64,000 bases of DNA from Occultella kanbiaonis (GTDB lineage: Bacteria > Actinomycetota > Actinomycetes > Actinomycetales > Beutenbergiaceae): NCBI RefSeq assembly GCF_009708215.1, contig NZ_CP046175.1, positions 620,001-684,000 of the forward strand, read 5' to 3'. The position numbers and the translations under genes are program-made. The notes under the pieces were generated by a model. That model was not told the origin of the DNA. It saw nothing but the letters and a program-made list of their open reading frames with translations, and did no database searches. This document shows positions 51,074 to 60,258 of the stretch, piece after piece (position 1 is the stretch's first letter; each line of letters starts with the position of its first letter).

Positions 51074-52251
51074 GCACGAACACCCACCCCGGCAGCGCCC
51101 ACGCGATCCTCCCCACCGACGCCGACGAGGCGGTCCTGGTCGGCCGGGTCTGGGACCCCGAGACCGGTGGACCCCGACCGGTCCGCGTGCTCGGCGAGGA
51201 CGTCTACGACCTGTTCGATGTCGCCCCGACCGTCTCCGGCCTGCTCGAGCGCGATGACGCCGCGCAGGTCGTCGCCGGCACCACCGGCGACCCGCGCTGG
51301 CAACTCACCGACCTCGTCGAGGCCTCACTCGCCCGCACGCAGGACCGCCCGCACCTGCTCGCCCCGCTGGACCTGCAGGTGATCAAGGCCTGCGGCGTGA
51401 CCTTCGTCGACAGCATGATCGAGCGCGTCATCGAGGAGCGCAGCGCCGGCGACCCGGCCAAGGCGCGCCAGGTCCGCGAGACCCTCGCCGCCTCCCTGCA
51501 CGCCGAGATCGACACCATCGAGCCCGGCTCGGAGGCTGCAGCCCGTGTGAAGGAGGTCTTCCTCGCCGAGGGCCTGTGGTCGCAGTACCTCGAGGTCGGC
51601 CTCGGCCCGGACCCGGAGGTCTTCACGAAGGCCCCGGTGCTCTCCTCGGTCGGCTACGGCGCCCAGGTCGGCATCCCGGCGTTCTCCTCCTGGAACAACC
51701 CGGAGCCCGAGCTGGTGCTCGTCGTCGACTCCCGCGGCCGGATGCGCGGCGCCACCCTGGGCAACGACGTGAACCTGCGCGACGTCGAGGGCCGCAGCGC
51801 CCTGCTGCTGGGCATGGCCAAGGACAACAACGCCTCGGCCGCGATCGGCCCGTTCATCCGGCTGTTCGACGGCGCCTTCACCGTCGACACCGTCCGCACC
51901 GAGCGGATTACCCTGCGGGTCGAGGGCGCCGAGGACGGCTACGTCCTCGAGGACGAGAACAACGTCGCCCGCCTGAGCCGCCCGTTCGAACGACTGGTCG
52001 AGGCTACCCACGGCGACCACCACCAGTACCCGGACGGCTTCGCCCTCTACACCGGGACCCTGTTCGCCCCCACCCAGGACCGCGGTGTGCCCGGGCTCGG
52101 CTTCACCCACAAGGTTGGCGACCGCGTCACCATCGCCAGCACCCACCTGGGCACCCTGACGAACGAGGTGGCACCGACGGACTCCCTGCCCCGATGGGAG
52201 TTCGGGATCCGATCCCTCGTCGAGTACCTGCACCGCTCGGGCGGGTCATAG
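51070..52251 (+). CDS. FAH-family 2-keto-3-deoxy-pentonate dehydratase (probable)
   Basis: A 393-residue fumarylacetoacetate hydrolase-fold protein. The metal site is visible in YGAQVGIPAFSSWNNPEPEL and LVVDSRGRMRGATLGNDVNL (E-x-E ... D) and in AKDNNASAAIGPF. RVWDPETGGPRPVRV and LQVIKACGVTFVDSMIERVI are seen in the branch that dehydrates 2-keto-3-deoxy-arabinonate/xylonate to ketoglutarate semialdehyde. The ATG overlaps the dehydrogenase stop, after GGAGGAGGC. Together the pair forms the end of a Weimberg-type oxidative pentose pathway. The exact sugar acid is not determined. Confidence 0.82.
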   Translation: MSTNTHPGSAHAILPTDADEAVLVGRVWDPETGGPRPVRVLGEDVYDLFDVAPTVSGLLERDDAAQVVAGTTGDPRWQLTDLVEASLARTQDRPHLLAPLDLQVIKACGVTFVDSMIERVIEERSAGDPAKARQVRETLAASLHAEIDTIEPGSEAAARVKEVFLAEGLWSQYLEVGLGPDPEVFTKAPVLSSVGYGAQVGIPAFSSWNNPEPELVLVVDSRGRMRGATLGNDVNLRDVEGRSALLLGMAKDNNASAAIGPFIRLFDGAFTVDTVRTERITLRVEGAEDGYVLEDENNVARLSRPFERLVEATHGDHHQYPDGFALYTGTLFAPTQDRGVPGLGFTHKVGDRVTIASTHLGTLTNEVAPTDSLPRWEFGIRSLVEYLHRSGGS

Positions 52252-52314
52252 CGGGCGACGGCGTCGGTCGCGTCATTCGGTCCGCGCACCGCTTGTCGTG
52301 CGTGCGCCCATCTT

Positions 52315-52545
52315 TTGGGGCCATGCCCGCACCGAGTGCTCCTAGTCGACGACGACGCGCTCGTGCGCACCGGGCTGCGCCTGATCTGGACAGAGCGGCC
52401 GACGTGGAGGTGGTCGGCAGGGCCGGCGACGGCGACGACGTGGTGCAAGCCGTGCAGGCGCAGGCCCCGGACGTGGTGTTCATGGACCCGCGGATGACCC
52501 GGATAGACGACATCGCCGCCACTGCGAGCCGGCGCGGAAGACGAA
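52315..52545 (+). pseudogene. NarL-type response regulator receiver remnant
   Basis: One frame gives HRVLLVDDDALVRTGLRLIW (acidic pair DDD of the receiver). After a shift near 52385-52395 another gives AADVEVVGRAGDGDDVVQAV and DVVFMDPRMTRIDDIAATAS, where the D of VVFMD is the phosphorylation site. Homology then ends: the receiver C-terminus and the whole LuxR-type output domain are missing. The defence operon begins immediately beyond, so its arrival may have cut this gene. Confidence 0.8.
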
Positions 52546-52556
52546 TGCCTCTGGGA

Positions 52557-53642
52557 CTACTTCGGTGCCAGCGACCTGACACGTTCAACCGACGCGGCGA
52601 GGCCAATTATTGGATTCATGGTCCCACGGACCTGCCGAGGCAGCGAAATGTCGAACGACACCGAGTCGGGCAGGATGTGGGTGATCTCGGCTAGGTCGCT
52701 GCGGCGAGGGAGGCGGAGGCGTTCGTCGTCGAGGTCGTAGAGGCGCTCGGAAACGAGCATGAACGGGCGGACGAGCGACTTCTGTAGACCATGACCCCCA
52801 TGATCAAGCCGCAACGTGCTCCCGGCGTAGTGCCTAACGTTGTCGAGGAATTGTTCGCGGGCGGATTGCGGCAGCTTGGGGAGTATTTCCTGGACGAGTC
52901 CTTCAATGGTGGGAGCACTCGTCGTCTCGATTGGCAGCCAACGCAACACAAGCGAAAACAAGAACAGGGCCGTCTCGGGTGAGCCGCCGACTGAGAGTCC
53001 TACCTCCACCTGATGAGTGCCCTGGATGTGGTGGTTGACATGACCTCCGTCGTTGCCTCGGGTAGTTGTCTTGACCTCGACGCCGACTGAGCCAATCTGG
53101 AAGTCGCGCGTTGATCGGTGCCAGCCGTGCCAGGTCGCGGTGACTGCTTCCGACGGGCCGCCAGCAGGTACTCCGCGGAGGAGCTCAGTGAGAAAGCAAA
53201 GTTCGCCAGCTAGGCCGGTCAGGACCTGGTCTTCCGCGCGGGCTCGTTCGAGCACGGTGGCGATCACAGGTTCTGTTTCGCGAAAGGCCCCTTCGGGATC
53301 TGTAGCGTAGCCGTTGTCTAGCAGTTCTACAGCCAAGAGCGCCGCAATGGCATTGACGTGATCACCTGCACCGAGTTGGAGCCGATTCGCCGCGATCGCG
53401 AAACCTTCCGCAACCCGCCAATTGTTGAAAACCATCTGCTCGGCGATCGTGGCGAGGTCGGCACGGAGCTCAGGCCCGGCAAGGAAGAGTTCGAGGACTC
53501 CCGATGTGTCTCTCGCGGCCCCGAGCGATTGTGTCGAATCGAGCCAGACGACAGTCCTGGAGGTATCCACCTGGGGAACTCGAGCCCTCTCCAGAACTGC
53601 CCGGAGTGTCTCGAACGTCTCGCTGTGGCTAGAAGGTCTCAT
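52557..53642 (-). CDS. PD-(D/E)XK nuclease-like protein of Z1-type defence operon
   Basis: A 361-residue protein of the DUF4420 type (PD-(D/E)XK fold). The active-site order is visible: E147 in TGLAGELCFLTELL, D180 in HRSTRDFQIGSVGVEVKTTT and the E189-x-K191 pair, followed by HHIQGTHQVEVGL. This fits a Mg-dependent DNA endonuclease. It is the last gene of a four-gene operon; its ATG at 53642 overlaps the Z1 stop (ATGA). DUF4420 proteins are known as partners of Z1 ATPases in predicted restriction-like systems, where they would supply DNA cutting. Base composition is lower in GC than in the sugar genes upstream. Confidence 0.82.
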   Translation of the reverse strand: MRPSSHSETFETLRAVLERARVPQVDTSRTVVWLDSTQSLGAARDTSGVLELFLAGPELRADLATIAEQMVFNNWRVAEGFAIAANRLQLGAGDHVNAIAALLAVELLDNGYATDPEGAFRETEPVIATVLERARAEDQVLTGLAGELCFLTELLRGVPAGGPSEAVTATWHGWHRSTRDFQIGSVGVEVKTTTRGNDGGHVNHHIQGTHQVEVGLSVGGSPETALFLFSLVLRWLPIETTSAPTIEGLVQEILPKLPQSAREQFLDNVRHYAGSTLRLDHGGHGLQKSLVRPFMLVSERLYDLDDERLRLPRRSDLAEITHILPDSVSFDISLPRQVRGTMNPIIGLAASVERVRSLAPK

Positions 53643-56446
53643 CTCGCGACGCTCATTCGCGTTGACACGGCTTCGATGTGGTCGGGGCCTCCAGATGGGA
53701 TACTGAGCCCGAGGGCGATCCCTTCCTGAGCGCCGCCTCGTTCGACTAGGTGGAACAACGCGAGCCCGTTCGTACCGGTCGCTCGCGAGCCGTCTGCGTT
53801 GAGGCGCACGGTGTGGCCGTCGAGCATCTGGACGTCAAAGAGATCGTCGCTCCGGTAGCCACTTTCGGTGGCGCCGCGCGAGCCCCACGTTGCACTCAGC
53901 ACGGACTCGGTCGAGGCTCGAGCCATTGCATGGAATGATCTACCGACCTTCTGAGCGAGGTTTGCGAGTGGACCGTACTTCACTGGTGATCCACTCCCGA
54001 ACCGGAGGCCCACATAGAACAGCGGCTGGCTCCTTTGCTTCTCCTCGAGATCCAGCAGGCTCCAACGCTGTGCAGGGAGGTCATTGGTGTACAGGCCGGG
54101 GATGTTTCGCTCGAGCGCGGTGGACCAGAGGCGCAAATAGGCGGCGATGTAGTAAGGGGATAGCGAGCCCAGGTCGACCGATTCGCTGTGGATCGCGGGT
54201 GCGCGATAAAGAGGAATGGCCGGGTCTGTATCAAGTATCCCTGCCTGGCGTTCTATGGCGCGCCACCTCGTAGCATCTTCCGGGGACCAACCGTGATCGT
54301 CATACCGTAACTGTTCCAGCAGTTGTGCTGTCTGAACGAGTGTGACTGGCCGAGAGACAAGTAGGCCCCGCTCGGAACTCACTAATTCACCTCGCGTGCG
54401 GGCGGCATCGAAGAACTCCGAGAGTATCGCGATGTTGGCGTGATCCTTGCCGGGCGAATTGAGGTGCCGGACGAACGGGCGTTTGCCAGGCGACAAGGGC
54501 CGCCCCCGAATCGAGACCTTACCCGTGGCCTGGAAGGCCGCTCCCTGCAGGACTGATATCGTGGGCAGCGTCGCCGTATTCGCGTTCATGGCAGCGATGA
54601 TCTGGGTACGGAGCGCGTCGTCCGCATCGCCGTACTGTGTAAAGAGATCGAGTTGGAGAGGGCTAAGAAAGACTCTGCATAGGTCGAGGTAACTGCCACG
54701 GTAGCCGAACCACCGCTGCATCTGCATCTGCGTGTCGGCATACGGGTTCTTGGATGCGCGGGTGAAGACTGTGGTCAGAAGACCCTCGAGGGTCAAGCCA
54801 CGGGACATTACATTGCCTGATACAAAGACGGTCGAGGAGTTCCTCGGAGCAGCCCACGCTTCACCTGTCCACCAGGGCTCAAAGGCGGGCTTCTCGTCCG
54901 CGTCTGGATCGCTGTTGATGACCGCGATCGTCGTCGCTGGCAGCAACTCCTCCACGATGACTTCGCGAAGTTCTGCCCAGCTTGAGACCGGCCGCTCCGA
55001 CGCACCCGAGAAGCGCTCTTGAACGGTAGCCGCCGAGATTCGGTACGACTCGATCCAAGCGAGCCACATCGATTCGTTCTCGTCGAGGTCGGCGAGAACA
55101 CCGGCGAAGGGCGATGCGCTGGGCGCCGCTTCTGCAAGTGTACCGGTCCACCATCTACGGAGCGCGTCGGCGACAAGGAAGTGATCGGCCATAGAAGAAG
55201 AGGGGTGTACAAGCATGCATGTCGGCGAGGAGAGTTGGGCGACTGCATCGTCGCGCTCCTCGAACAATCGAGCGGCACCAGATGCTGGACGGATGCGACC
55301 TGGGCTTCGGCACAACCGGATTGCGGCCGCCGTGAGGTAGGCGCGCAAAGAGTTGACTACGTGATCGAGGTCCGCCCCTTCGAAGTCTTCGGTTCCTCTG
55401 GTGGACGGTGTGCTTTCCTCCGTTGCTTCGGCGAGAGCGCCCTCGCCGTCGGCAGGAGTGTCGACCACACAGATTGTGTCGACCAGGCTGCGATAGAAGA
55501 GATCCGCACCGGTGTACCACCCTGGCAGGCCTTCCGGAACGGCGTACGTCAAAGAGCGATGGCTCGGGTCACCATTGGGTCCGGGCGTGCGGAGACTTGC
55601 GACGAAGTGCCGCGGCGCAAGCGGGTTGGTTTGGTCCTGGAGGAAGTTCGACTGCGGCGTTGCGGTGTAAGCGACATAGGCCGCGAACGTGCGTTCGTCG
55701 ACTGTCTTCCCAGGTGCTTGCCGTGGCTCCCACAGGTCGAGGATGCGGCGGGGAACCTGCTTGGGGTCTGCCCCGGACGTGTCAACGCCGTCGGCAATCG
55801 AGGAGTCATCGGCCTCATCGTCGATGACCAGTACCCGCAGGTCGAGGTTGAGGCGACGTGCGGCGGGGTAGACCGTTCCGTGCAGGAGATGGCCGACTCG
55901 CTCCAGGTGGTGTACCTCCTTCATCGCAACGACGATGATGGGGCTGCCGCGGCGTAGGGCTGACGCACACGCACTCTCGGTCAGTGAGTACAGGTCCGCA
56001 GGCCCCGGGAAGTGGCCGCCGTCCTCTGCGAGGCGTGGGTTCGGCAGGAAGAGGCGCTTGCTGGCTCTTCCCGGGAGCACGTCAAGTTGTGTCTGTATTC
56101 GGTCGAAACTCTGACGCCACAACGCCGTTTGAGTACCAGCGAGGATGACGACGACGTTCGTCCCGTTGTCGAGGGCACGTGCTGTCACGCCCAGCATCGA
56201 GGCCGTCTTTCCGGATTGGACGGCACCCATCACCACACCCGTCCGGGTGCGAGAGCTGTCCCATTCCGGCGATGTGACGGGCGGGACTGCCCGGTCGGCG
56301 ATGTATGCGGCATCGTCCAGAACCACCTCCCGTGCCACCTGGCCGAGTGACGTGCGCCCGAGCGACTGGGCGTAGCCCGAGAGCCATGCTCCCGGCCTGT
56401 CGGCGACGAGCGACAGTTCTGACTCGCCGAACGTCGGCACGGTCAT
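53639..56446 (-). CDS. Z1-domain ATPase/helicase-like protein
   Basis: 935 residues. Walker A is TGVVMGAVQSGKTASMLG (69-86), the acidic motif RVLVIDDEADDSSI (204-217), and motif III-like YVAYTATPQSNFL (257-269). Later FVSGNVMSRGLTLEGLLTTV and DTQMQMQRWFGYR resemble helicase motifs V and VI. This is the Z1 family, a superfamily-2-like NTPase seen with PD-(D/E)XK, C5-methylase and other genes in predicted defence operons. It probably moves along or remodels DNA after target recognition and licenses the nuclease. Start and stop both overlap neighbours as ATGA, implying fixed stoichiometry in a complex. Confidence 0.87.
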   Translation of the reverse strand: MTVPTFGESELSLVADRPGAWLSGYAQSLGRTSLGQVAREVVLDDAAYIADRAVPPVTSPEWDSSRTRTGVVMGAVQSGKTASMLGVTARALDNGTNVVVILAGTQTALWRQSFDRIQTQLDVLPGRASKRLFLPNPRLAEDGGHFPGPADLYSLTESACASALRRGSPIIVVAMKEVHHLERVGHLLHGTVYPAARRLNLDLRVLVIDDEADDSSIADGVDTSGADPKQVPRRILDLWEPRQAPGKTVDERTFAAYVAYTATPQSNFLQDQTNPLAPRHFVASLRTPGPNGDPSHRSLTYAVPEGLPGWYTGADLFYRSLVDTICVVDTPADGEGALAEATEESTPSTRGTEDFEGADLDHVVNSLRAYLTAAAIRLCRSPGRIRPASGAARLFEERDDAVAQLSSPTCMLVHPSSSMADHFLVADALRRWWTGTLAEAAPSASPFAGVLADLDENESMWLAWIESYRISAATVQERFSGASERPVSSWAELREVIVEELLPATTIAVINSDPDADEKPAFEPWWTGEAWAAPRNSSTVFVSGNVMSRGLTLEGLLTTVFTRASKNPYADTQMQMQRWFGYRGSYLDLCRVFLSPLQLDLFTQYGDADDALRTQIIAAMNANTATLPTISVLQGAAFQATGKVSIRGRPLSPGKRPFVRHLNSPGKDHANIAILSEFFDAARTRGELVSSERGLLVSRPVTLVQTAQLLEQLRYDDHGWSPEDATRWRAIERQAGILDTDPAIPLYRAPAIHSESVDLGSLSPYYIAAYLRLWSTALERNIPGLYTNDLPAQRWSLLDLEEKQRSQPLFYVGLRFGSGSPVKYGPLANLAQKVGRSFHAMARASTESVLSATWGSRGATESGYRSDDLFDVQMLDGHTVRLNADGSRATGTNGLALFHLVERGGAQEGIALGLSIPSGGPDHIEAVSTRMSVAR

Positions 56447-58677
56447 CCTTGTCCCGACGAGAGGCTCGCGAGCTCGCTGAGTCCTGACGATCCGAACTGC
56501 TCCCGGAGCGCGACATCGGCCGTTAAAGGGTCCGTCCGAAGAGCAGCGAGGATCGACCGAACTGCGTCAGCGATGAACTGCCACTGCTCCTTGGACTGGG
56601 TCTTGGTTGGCCGCCTCAGGGACCGCGTTGAATCCTCGAGGGCCTGGAGCACGTCGTCGTCTTCCACCAGGGCACGCGCACCATCCCGGTGCACGACCGC
56701 GGCCCCGGCGAATGCGACCAGAGTGGCGACAAGTTGCAACTCCTGCCAGCGGCCACGACCAAGGGAGTTCTTGAACTTCGGCGCCCATACCTCATCAGGG
56801 ACGGAAGCCTGGAGATCGACGGCTCGGTCCAGGAGTGACATGAGTTCTGCCACTCGCACCTCGGAGTGCAGCGGATCCGCGGCGTGGTCCTGGACGCGCT
56901 TGAGGAGACTATTGATGTGAGCTGAAGTCGACCGACCCTCAAGGCCCGGATCCTCCATGAGCAGCGTGGCTGCCACCCAAGAAAGGGCCTTCGTGCGCTT
57001 GTAGCCAGCGTCACCGAAACCGTAGGCCGCGAGATTGCGAGACGTGGAGGACAAGTCGTCCCAAATATCCTCGAGGAAGGGTGCTACTGTCCCTACGTTC
57101 GGTGAGTCGCCCGCGGTAACCAAGAGTGCACGCATCAGTGCGATTTGATGGTAGGCGGCATTGCGAATCTCCTCGGCGTTTAGGTGCTTGCCCTGCTTGT
57201 TGTAGAGGCTGAAGACCTCATGCACTTGACGCGGATTGGTACCGCTATAGATGATGATCGGTACCTTATAGTCGGTAGCCTGTTCGAAGAGTGCTCGGAT
57301 GGGTCGCTTACTGCCGACCACATCGATGACCACGTGACGTATATCCGTGTAGTAGCGGCCCGCCACGTCGGCGAGGATCCCCGGGACCGCGGCCCCCGCG
57401 GAGCGAAGGGGAAAGGGAAAGTACAGTTCGCGTTCGACTTTGAGTGTGAGCGGGGTCATTTCGTGCTTGCGCCAGAGCTTCTTGAATGCTGGGTAGTTCG
57501 TTCGGAAGATTGCGGCGGCTTCTTCCGTGCCCCATTCCTTGGCCTTTTGTTCGACAGTCTCGAGTGCCTTTGGGTGGGAGCCCGTGAAGCGGAGGATGGC
57601 CGTAAGGCGCTGCTTGCCGTCGACGATCTCGTACTTTTGCCCCTCGTTCGTGTTGTGTTCGAGCACAATCACAGAAGGTAGCGGGATTCCCCGAAGGATT
57701 GACTCGATGAGGAGTTGCGCGTCTCCTGTGGGCCATACGTCGGCTCGCTGATAAGACGGGCTGAGTTCGAGCTCGCGGTCCTCGGCGTGCTGTCTGAACT
57801 GAAAGATTGGCCATACCTCGGCCTTGGCGTTTATCGGCGTGGCGACTTCTGAAGCCTCTTCGGCTTCTTCGAGCGCGAGCCACTCGCTCTCCCACTGCGC
57901 CGAGGCGGTCTCGAGAGTAACGCCTCCTTCCTGCTCTTCGTTGAGGGCGTCGACGAAGTCCCTACGGAAGCCGGTAGCGTGGTCGAGCCGCTCCTGCAGG
58001 GCCTGCAACAGTTCAGTTTCGCCGGTCTCGGACGCAGGCTCGAGCGAGGCACGCAGTGAATCGTCGAACGCGGCGGCGCTCGACTCGTCCAGTGTGTCGG
58101 GGAAGTGCAACCAGTCTTGCACGGCGGCAAGGGCCGTCCGCCACGACGCGTCTTCGAGTCGTATGGCCGCCCTCGAAATCTCCGTAACCTTGCTGGTGTC
58201 CACTCCAGCCGGGGCTGGCCCGGCCTCTGCGAGTTCAGCGATCGAGTCTGCGATGTTGGTCGCGATCTCGCTGAGATCGGTTGTCATATCCATGTCCCAT
58301 TCGTAGTCATCCCAGGCCGGGGCTGAGTTCAGCGTAACGAGGTCGCGTACCAGGGCTCGCGCGGGAGTGCGTCCCGAGTCGATGTGCCAGCGGACCGCGC
58401 CCGCGAGGAGCCTGTTCATACCCTCCAGCGTGATCGTGTCGCCGCGGGAGTAACATGTCTCGTCCCATGAGACCCCGACGACGCTCGCGATGGCCCGACC
58501 GCACGCAATCTTTCCTTGCTCGTGTTCGAGACTTAGGCCCACGAATGTGCCGAGCGCGACGAGCGCCGACTTTTTCTCCTTGCTCCCTGGACCAAGTGGT
58601 TGAGCTACGCGATTGCCGAGAAAGTACATCCGTGCGGTAGCAATGGCTTTCGAAGGCGCCGGTGTATAGGCGACCAT
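56443..58677 (-). CDS. DUF262 (ParB-like) protein with novel N-terminal region
   Basis: 744 residues. Residues 300-510 form a DUF262 domain: LELSPSYQRADVWPTGDAQL, ESILRGIPLPSVIVLE, EIVDGKQRLTAILRF (the usual DGQQR is DGKQR at 353-357) and HEVFSLYNKQGKHLNAEEIR. DUF262 is a ParB/sulfiredoxin-fold NTPase or nuclease of GmrSD-like restriction enzymes. No C-terminal HNH motif is seen. Residues 1-130 (SKEKKSALVALGTFVGLSLE; GDTITLEGMNRLLAGA) and the acidic helical 130-290 are not assigned. The ATG at 58677 avoids a long overlap with dcm. Its stop overlaps the Z1 start. In the usual Z1 operons this place is held by GHKL-ATPase or AIPR genes. Confidence 0.78.
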   Translation of the reverse strand: MVAYTPAPSKAIATARMYFLGNRVAQPLGPGSKEKKSALVALGTFVGLSLEHEQGKIACGRAIASVVGVSWDETCYSRGDTITLEGMNRLLAGAVRWHIDSGRTPARALVRDLVTLNSAPAWDDYEWDMDMTTDLSEIATNIADSIAELAEAGPAPAGVDTSKVTEISRAAIRLEDASWRTALAAVQDWLHFPDTLDESSAAAFDDSLRASLEPASETGETELLQALQERLDHATGFRRDFVDALNEEQEGGVTLETASAQWESEWLALEEAEEASEVATPINAKAEVWPIFQFRQHAEDRELELSPSYQRADVWPTGDAQLLIESILRGIPLPSVIVLEHNTNEGQKYEIVDGKQRLTAILRFTGSHPKALETVEQKAKEWGTEEAAAIFRTNYPAFKKLWRKHEMTPLTLKVERELYFPFPLRSAGAAVPGILADVAGRYYTDIRHVVIDVVGSKRPIRALFEQATDYKVPIIIYSGTNPRQVHEVFSLYNKQGKHLNAEEIRNAAYHQIALMRALLVTAGDSPNVGTVAPFLEDIWDDLSSTSRNLAAYGFGDAGYKRTKALSWVAATLLMEDPGLEGRSTSAHINSLLKRVQDHAADPLHSEVRVAELMSLLDRAVDLQASVPDEVWAPKFKNSLGRGRWQELQLVATLVAFAGAAVVHRDGARALVEDDDVLQALEDSTRSLRRPTKTQSKEQWQFIADAVRSILAALRTDPLTADVALREQFGSSGLSELASLSSGQG

Positions 58678-58720
58678 CAGTCCTGACGCCCATTCGCTAG
58701 GCGGGAACCATATCGAAGAC

Positions 58721-60064
58721 TCATACGAGCACCGGCTCCCGAGCGCTGTCCACCGAGTATGCGTTGGCAATCGGTGTGATTCCCGGGGCAATCTTCGCCA
58801 GGCGTTCGATGTCCCGCAAAATATGCTTGGCGAGGACATATTTTACAACGCCGACATTTACGCCATTGCCTAACTGCTTGTAGGTTGCGGCAATTGGCTG
58901 GTCTCCGAAATCGAACGTCGGAGGGAGTCCCTGGAGTTCCGCGGCTTCGCGCGGCGACAACTTGCGTCGAAGTTCGCCAATGATCGGCGTCTGTGAGATC
59001 GCAACGAGGGCGGGGAGGTGTGTGGGTCGCTTGACTCGGATTCCCGAAGGGCGCAACTGGATTACGCATTGCCATAATGACCGGTCCTGCTGAGCCTGCC
59101 ACTCGAACTTCCGACGAGACGGTGGGAACGAGGTGACGTCATGGCGTGCGATCCATGCATCCAATGCTGATCGATGTGCCGTATAGAACGCGGCGTTCTT
59201 CCGGAGGAAAGTCTCTTTCCATCGAGGTGTTCCCTGGGGGATGATGAGTTCATCTTCATGGACCCAACTGTCAACCCAGATTGGGAACCCTGGTAGGCGT
59301 ATTGAGTCCAACTGCTTGGCTGGCACTCGCGACCGTAATCCCGCGATCGCGATTTCACGGAAGTCGTCCCATGCGTCGATCCAGCGAGCCTCATCGAGCG
59401 TGAGTTCGCATCCGGGAATATACCGCCGAGAATCGAAGTCCAACTCCTCCAGCAGGTTCCACTCCCTGGTGCGGATCATTGTGTTCGTGACGACGGGTGG
59501 CGGATCGAGGCGCGCCTTCTCGGGCCAGTATGTCGCCGTGATGAAGACTCGTTCCCTGATTTGTGGCCGGCCTCCCAGTTCGGTAGGCAGCAGGTGAGGC
59601 GAGAAAATGGCTGGAGTCGACGATACGTGGTACCCCTGGTCCCGAAGGCTACGGATGATGACTTCCCACTCGTGGCGGTGCTTCGGCCCGGCAAGATTTC
59701 GAACGTTCTCGAGGATGACGACCGCCGGATGGTGCTTCTCGATGACCCGTAGGATGTTCCAAAAGAGTGTTCCGCGAGCTTCGTCCATCCCTCGCTGAGC
59801 ACCGGACTTCGAGAATGGCTGACATGGGAAGCCGGCGGTGAGGACATCGTGTGCCGCAATATCTACGCGCTCTTCGTTGGCGAACTGGGTGATGTCACCC
59901 TTCGGGCGCGTCCCATGGTTTCGCTCGTATACGGCTGCTGCGCGTGGATCGATCTCGACTGAGTCCACGCATCGACCACCTAGATCGCTGAGGGCTGCAG
60001 CGAATCCGCCGATACCAGCGAAGAGGTCAACGTACGTGAAGTCGCCGATCGAGTTGTCGGGCAT
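58721..60064 (-). CDS. dcm: DNA (cytosine-5) methyltransferase
   Basis: 447 residues with all key C5-methylase motifs in order: I FTYVDLFAGIGGFAAAL, IV AGFPCQPFSKSG (catalytic Cys), VI VVILENVRNL, VIII GRPQIRERVFI, a ~180-residue target-recognition region, and IX-X LSPREAAELQG ... TYKQLGNGVNVGVVKYV. It would mark self DNA for the operon downstream; the target sequence cannot be predicted. GGGGGAG precedes the ATG. It is the first gene of the four-gene minus-strand operon, 43 bp before the DUF262 gene. AT-richer codon use suggests acquisition by transfer. The 194 bp between it and the SDR gene should contain the operon promoter. Confidence 0.95.
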   Translation of the reverse strand: MPDNSIGDFTYVDLFAGIGGFAAALSDLGGRCVDSVEIDPRAAAVYERNHGTRPKGDITQFANEERVDIAAHDVLTAGFPCQPFSKSGAQRGMDEARGTLFWNILRVIEKHHPAVVILENVRNLAGPKHRHEWEVIIRSLRDQGYHVSSTPAIFSPHLLPTELGGRPQIRERVFITATYWPEKARLDPPPVVTNTMIRTREWNLLEELDFDSRRYIPGCELTLDEARWIDAWDDFREIAIAGLRSRVPAKQLDSIRLPGFPIWVDSWVHEDELIIPQGTPRWKETFLRKNAAFYTAHRSALDAWIARHDVTSFPPSRRKFEWQAQQDRSLWQCVIQLRPSGIRVKRPTHLPALVAISQTPIIGELRRKLSPREAAELQGLPPTFDFGDQPIAATYKQLGNGVNVGVVKYVLAKHILRDIERLAKIAPGITPIANAYSVDSAREPVLV

Positions 60065-60258
60065 TGAGTTCTCCCCCAGCAGAGTTCCTTATGGGATGGT
60101 TCGATTGCGCACGCTTGGGCCAGCGTAGTGGCAGCCGCCGACATTGAAGCGGAGTTCGACCTGTGAGAGACCGATGACCTCGAAACTCGCTGCACTGCGG
60201 CCCCATCTGGAACGGGTCGAGGTGGTGGGCGCCTCTCGGTCTACATGGGCAGCGAGCC

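Noticed and set aside
60065-60258. Extra small gene between dcm and the SDR gene
   Set aside because: Short frames such as that at 60144 lack a convincing ribosome-binding site or family match; the stretch is better seen as promoter and junction sequence.
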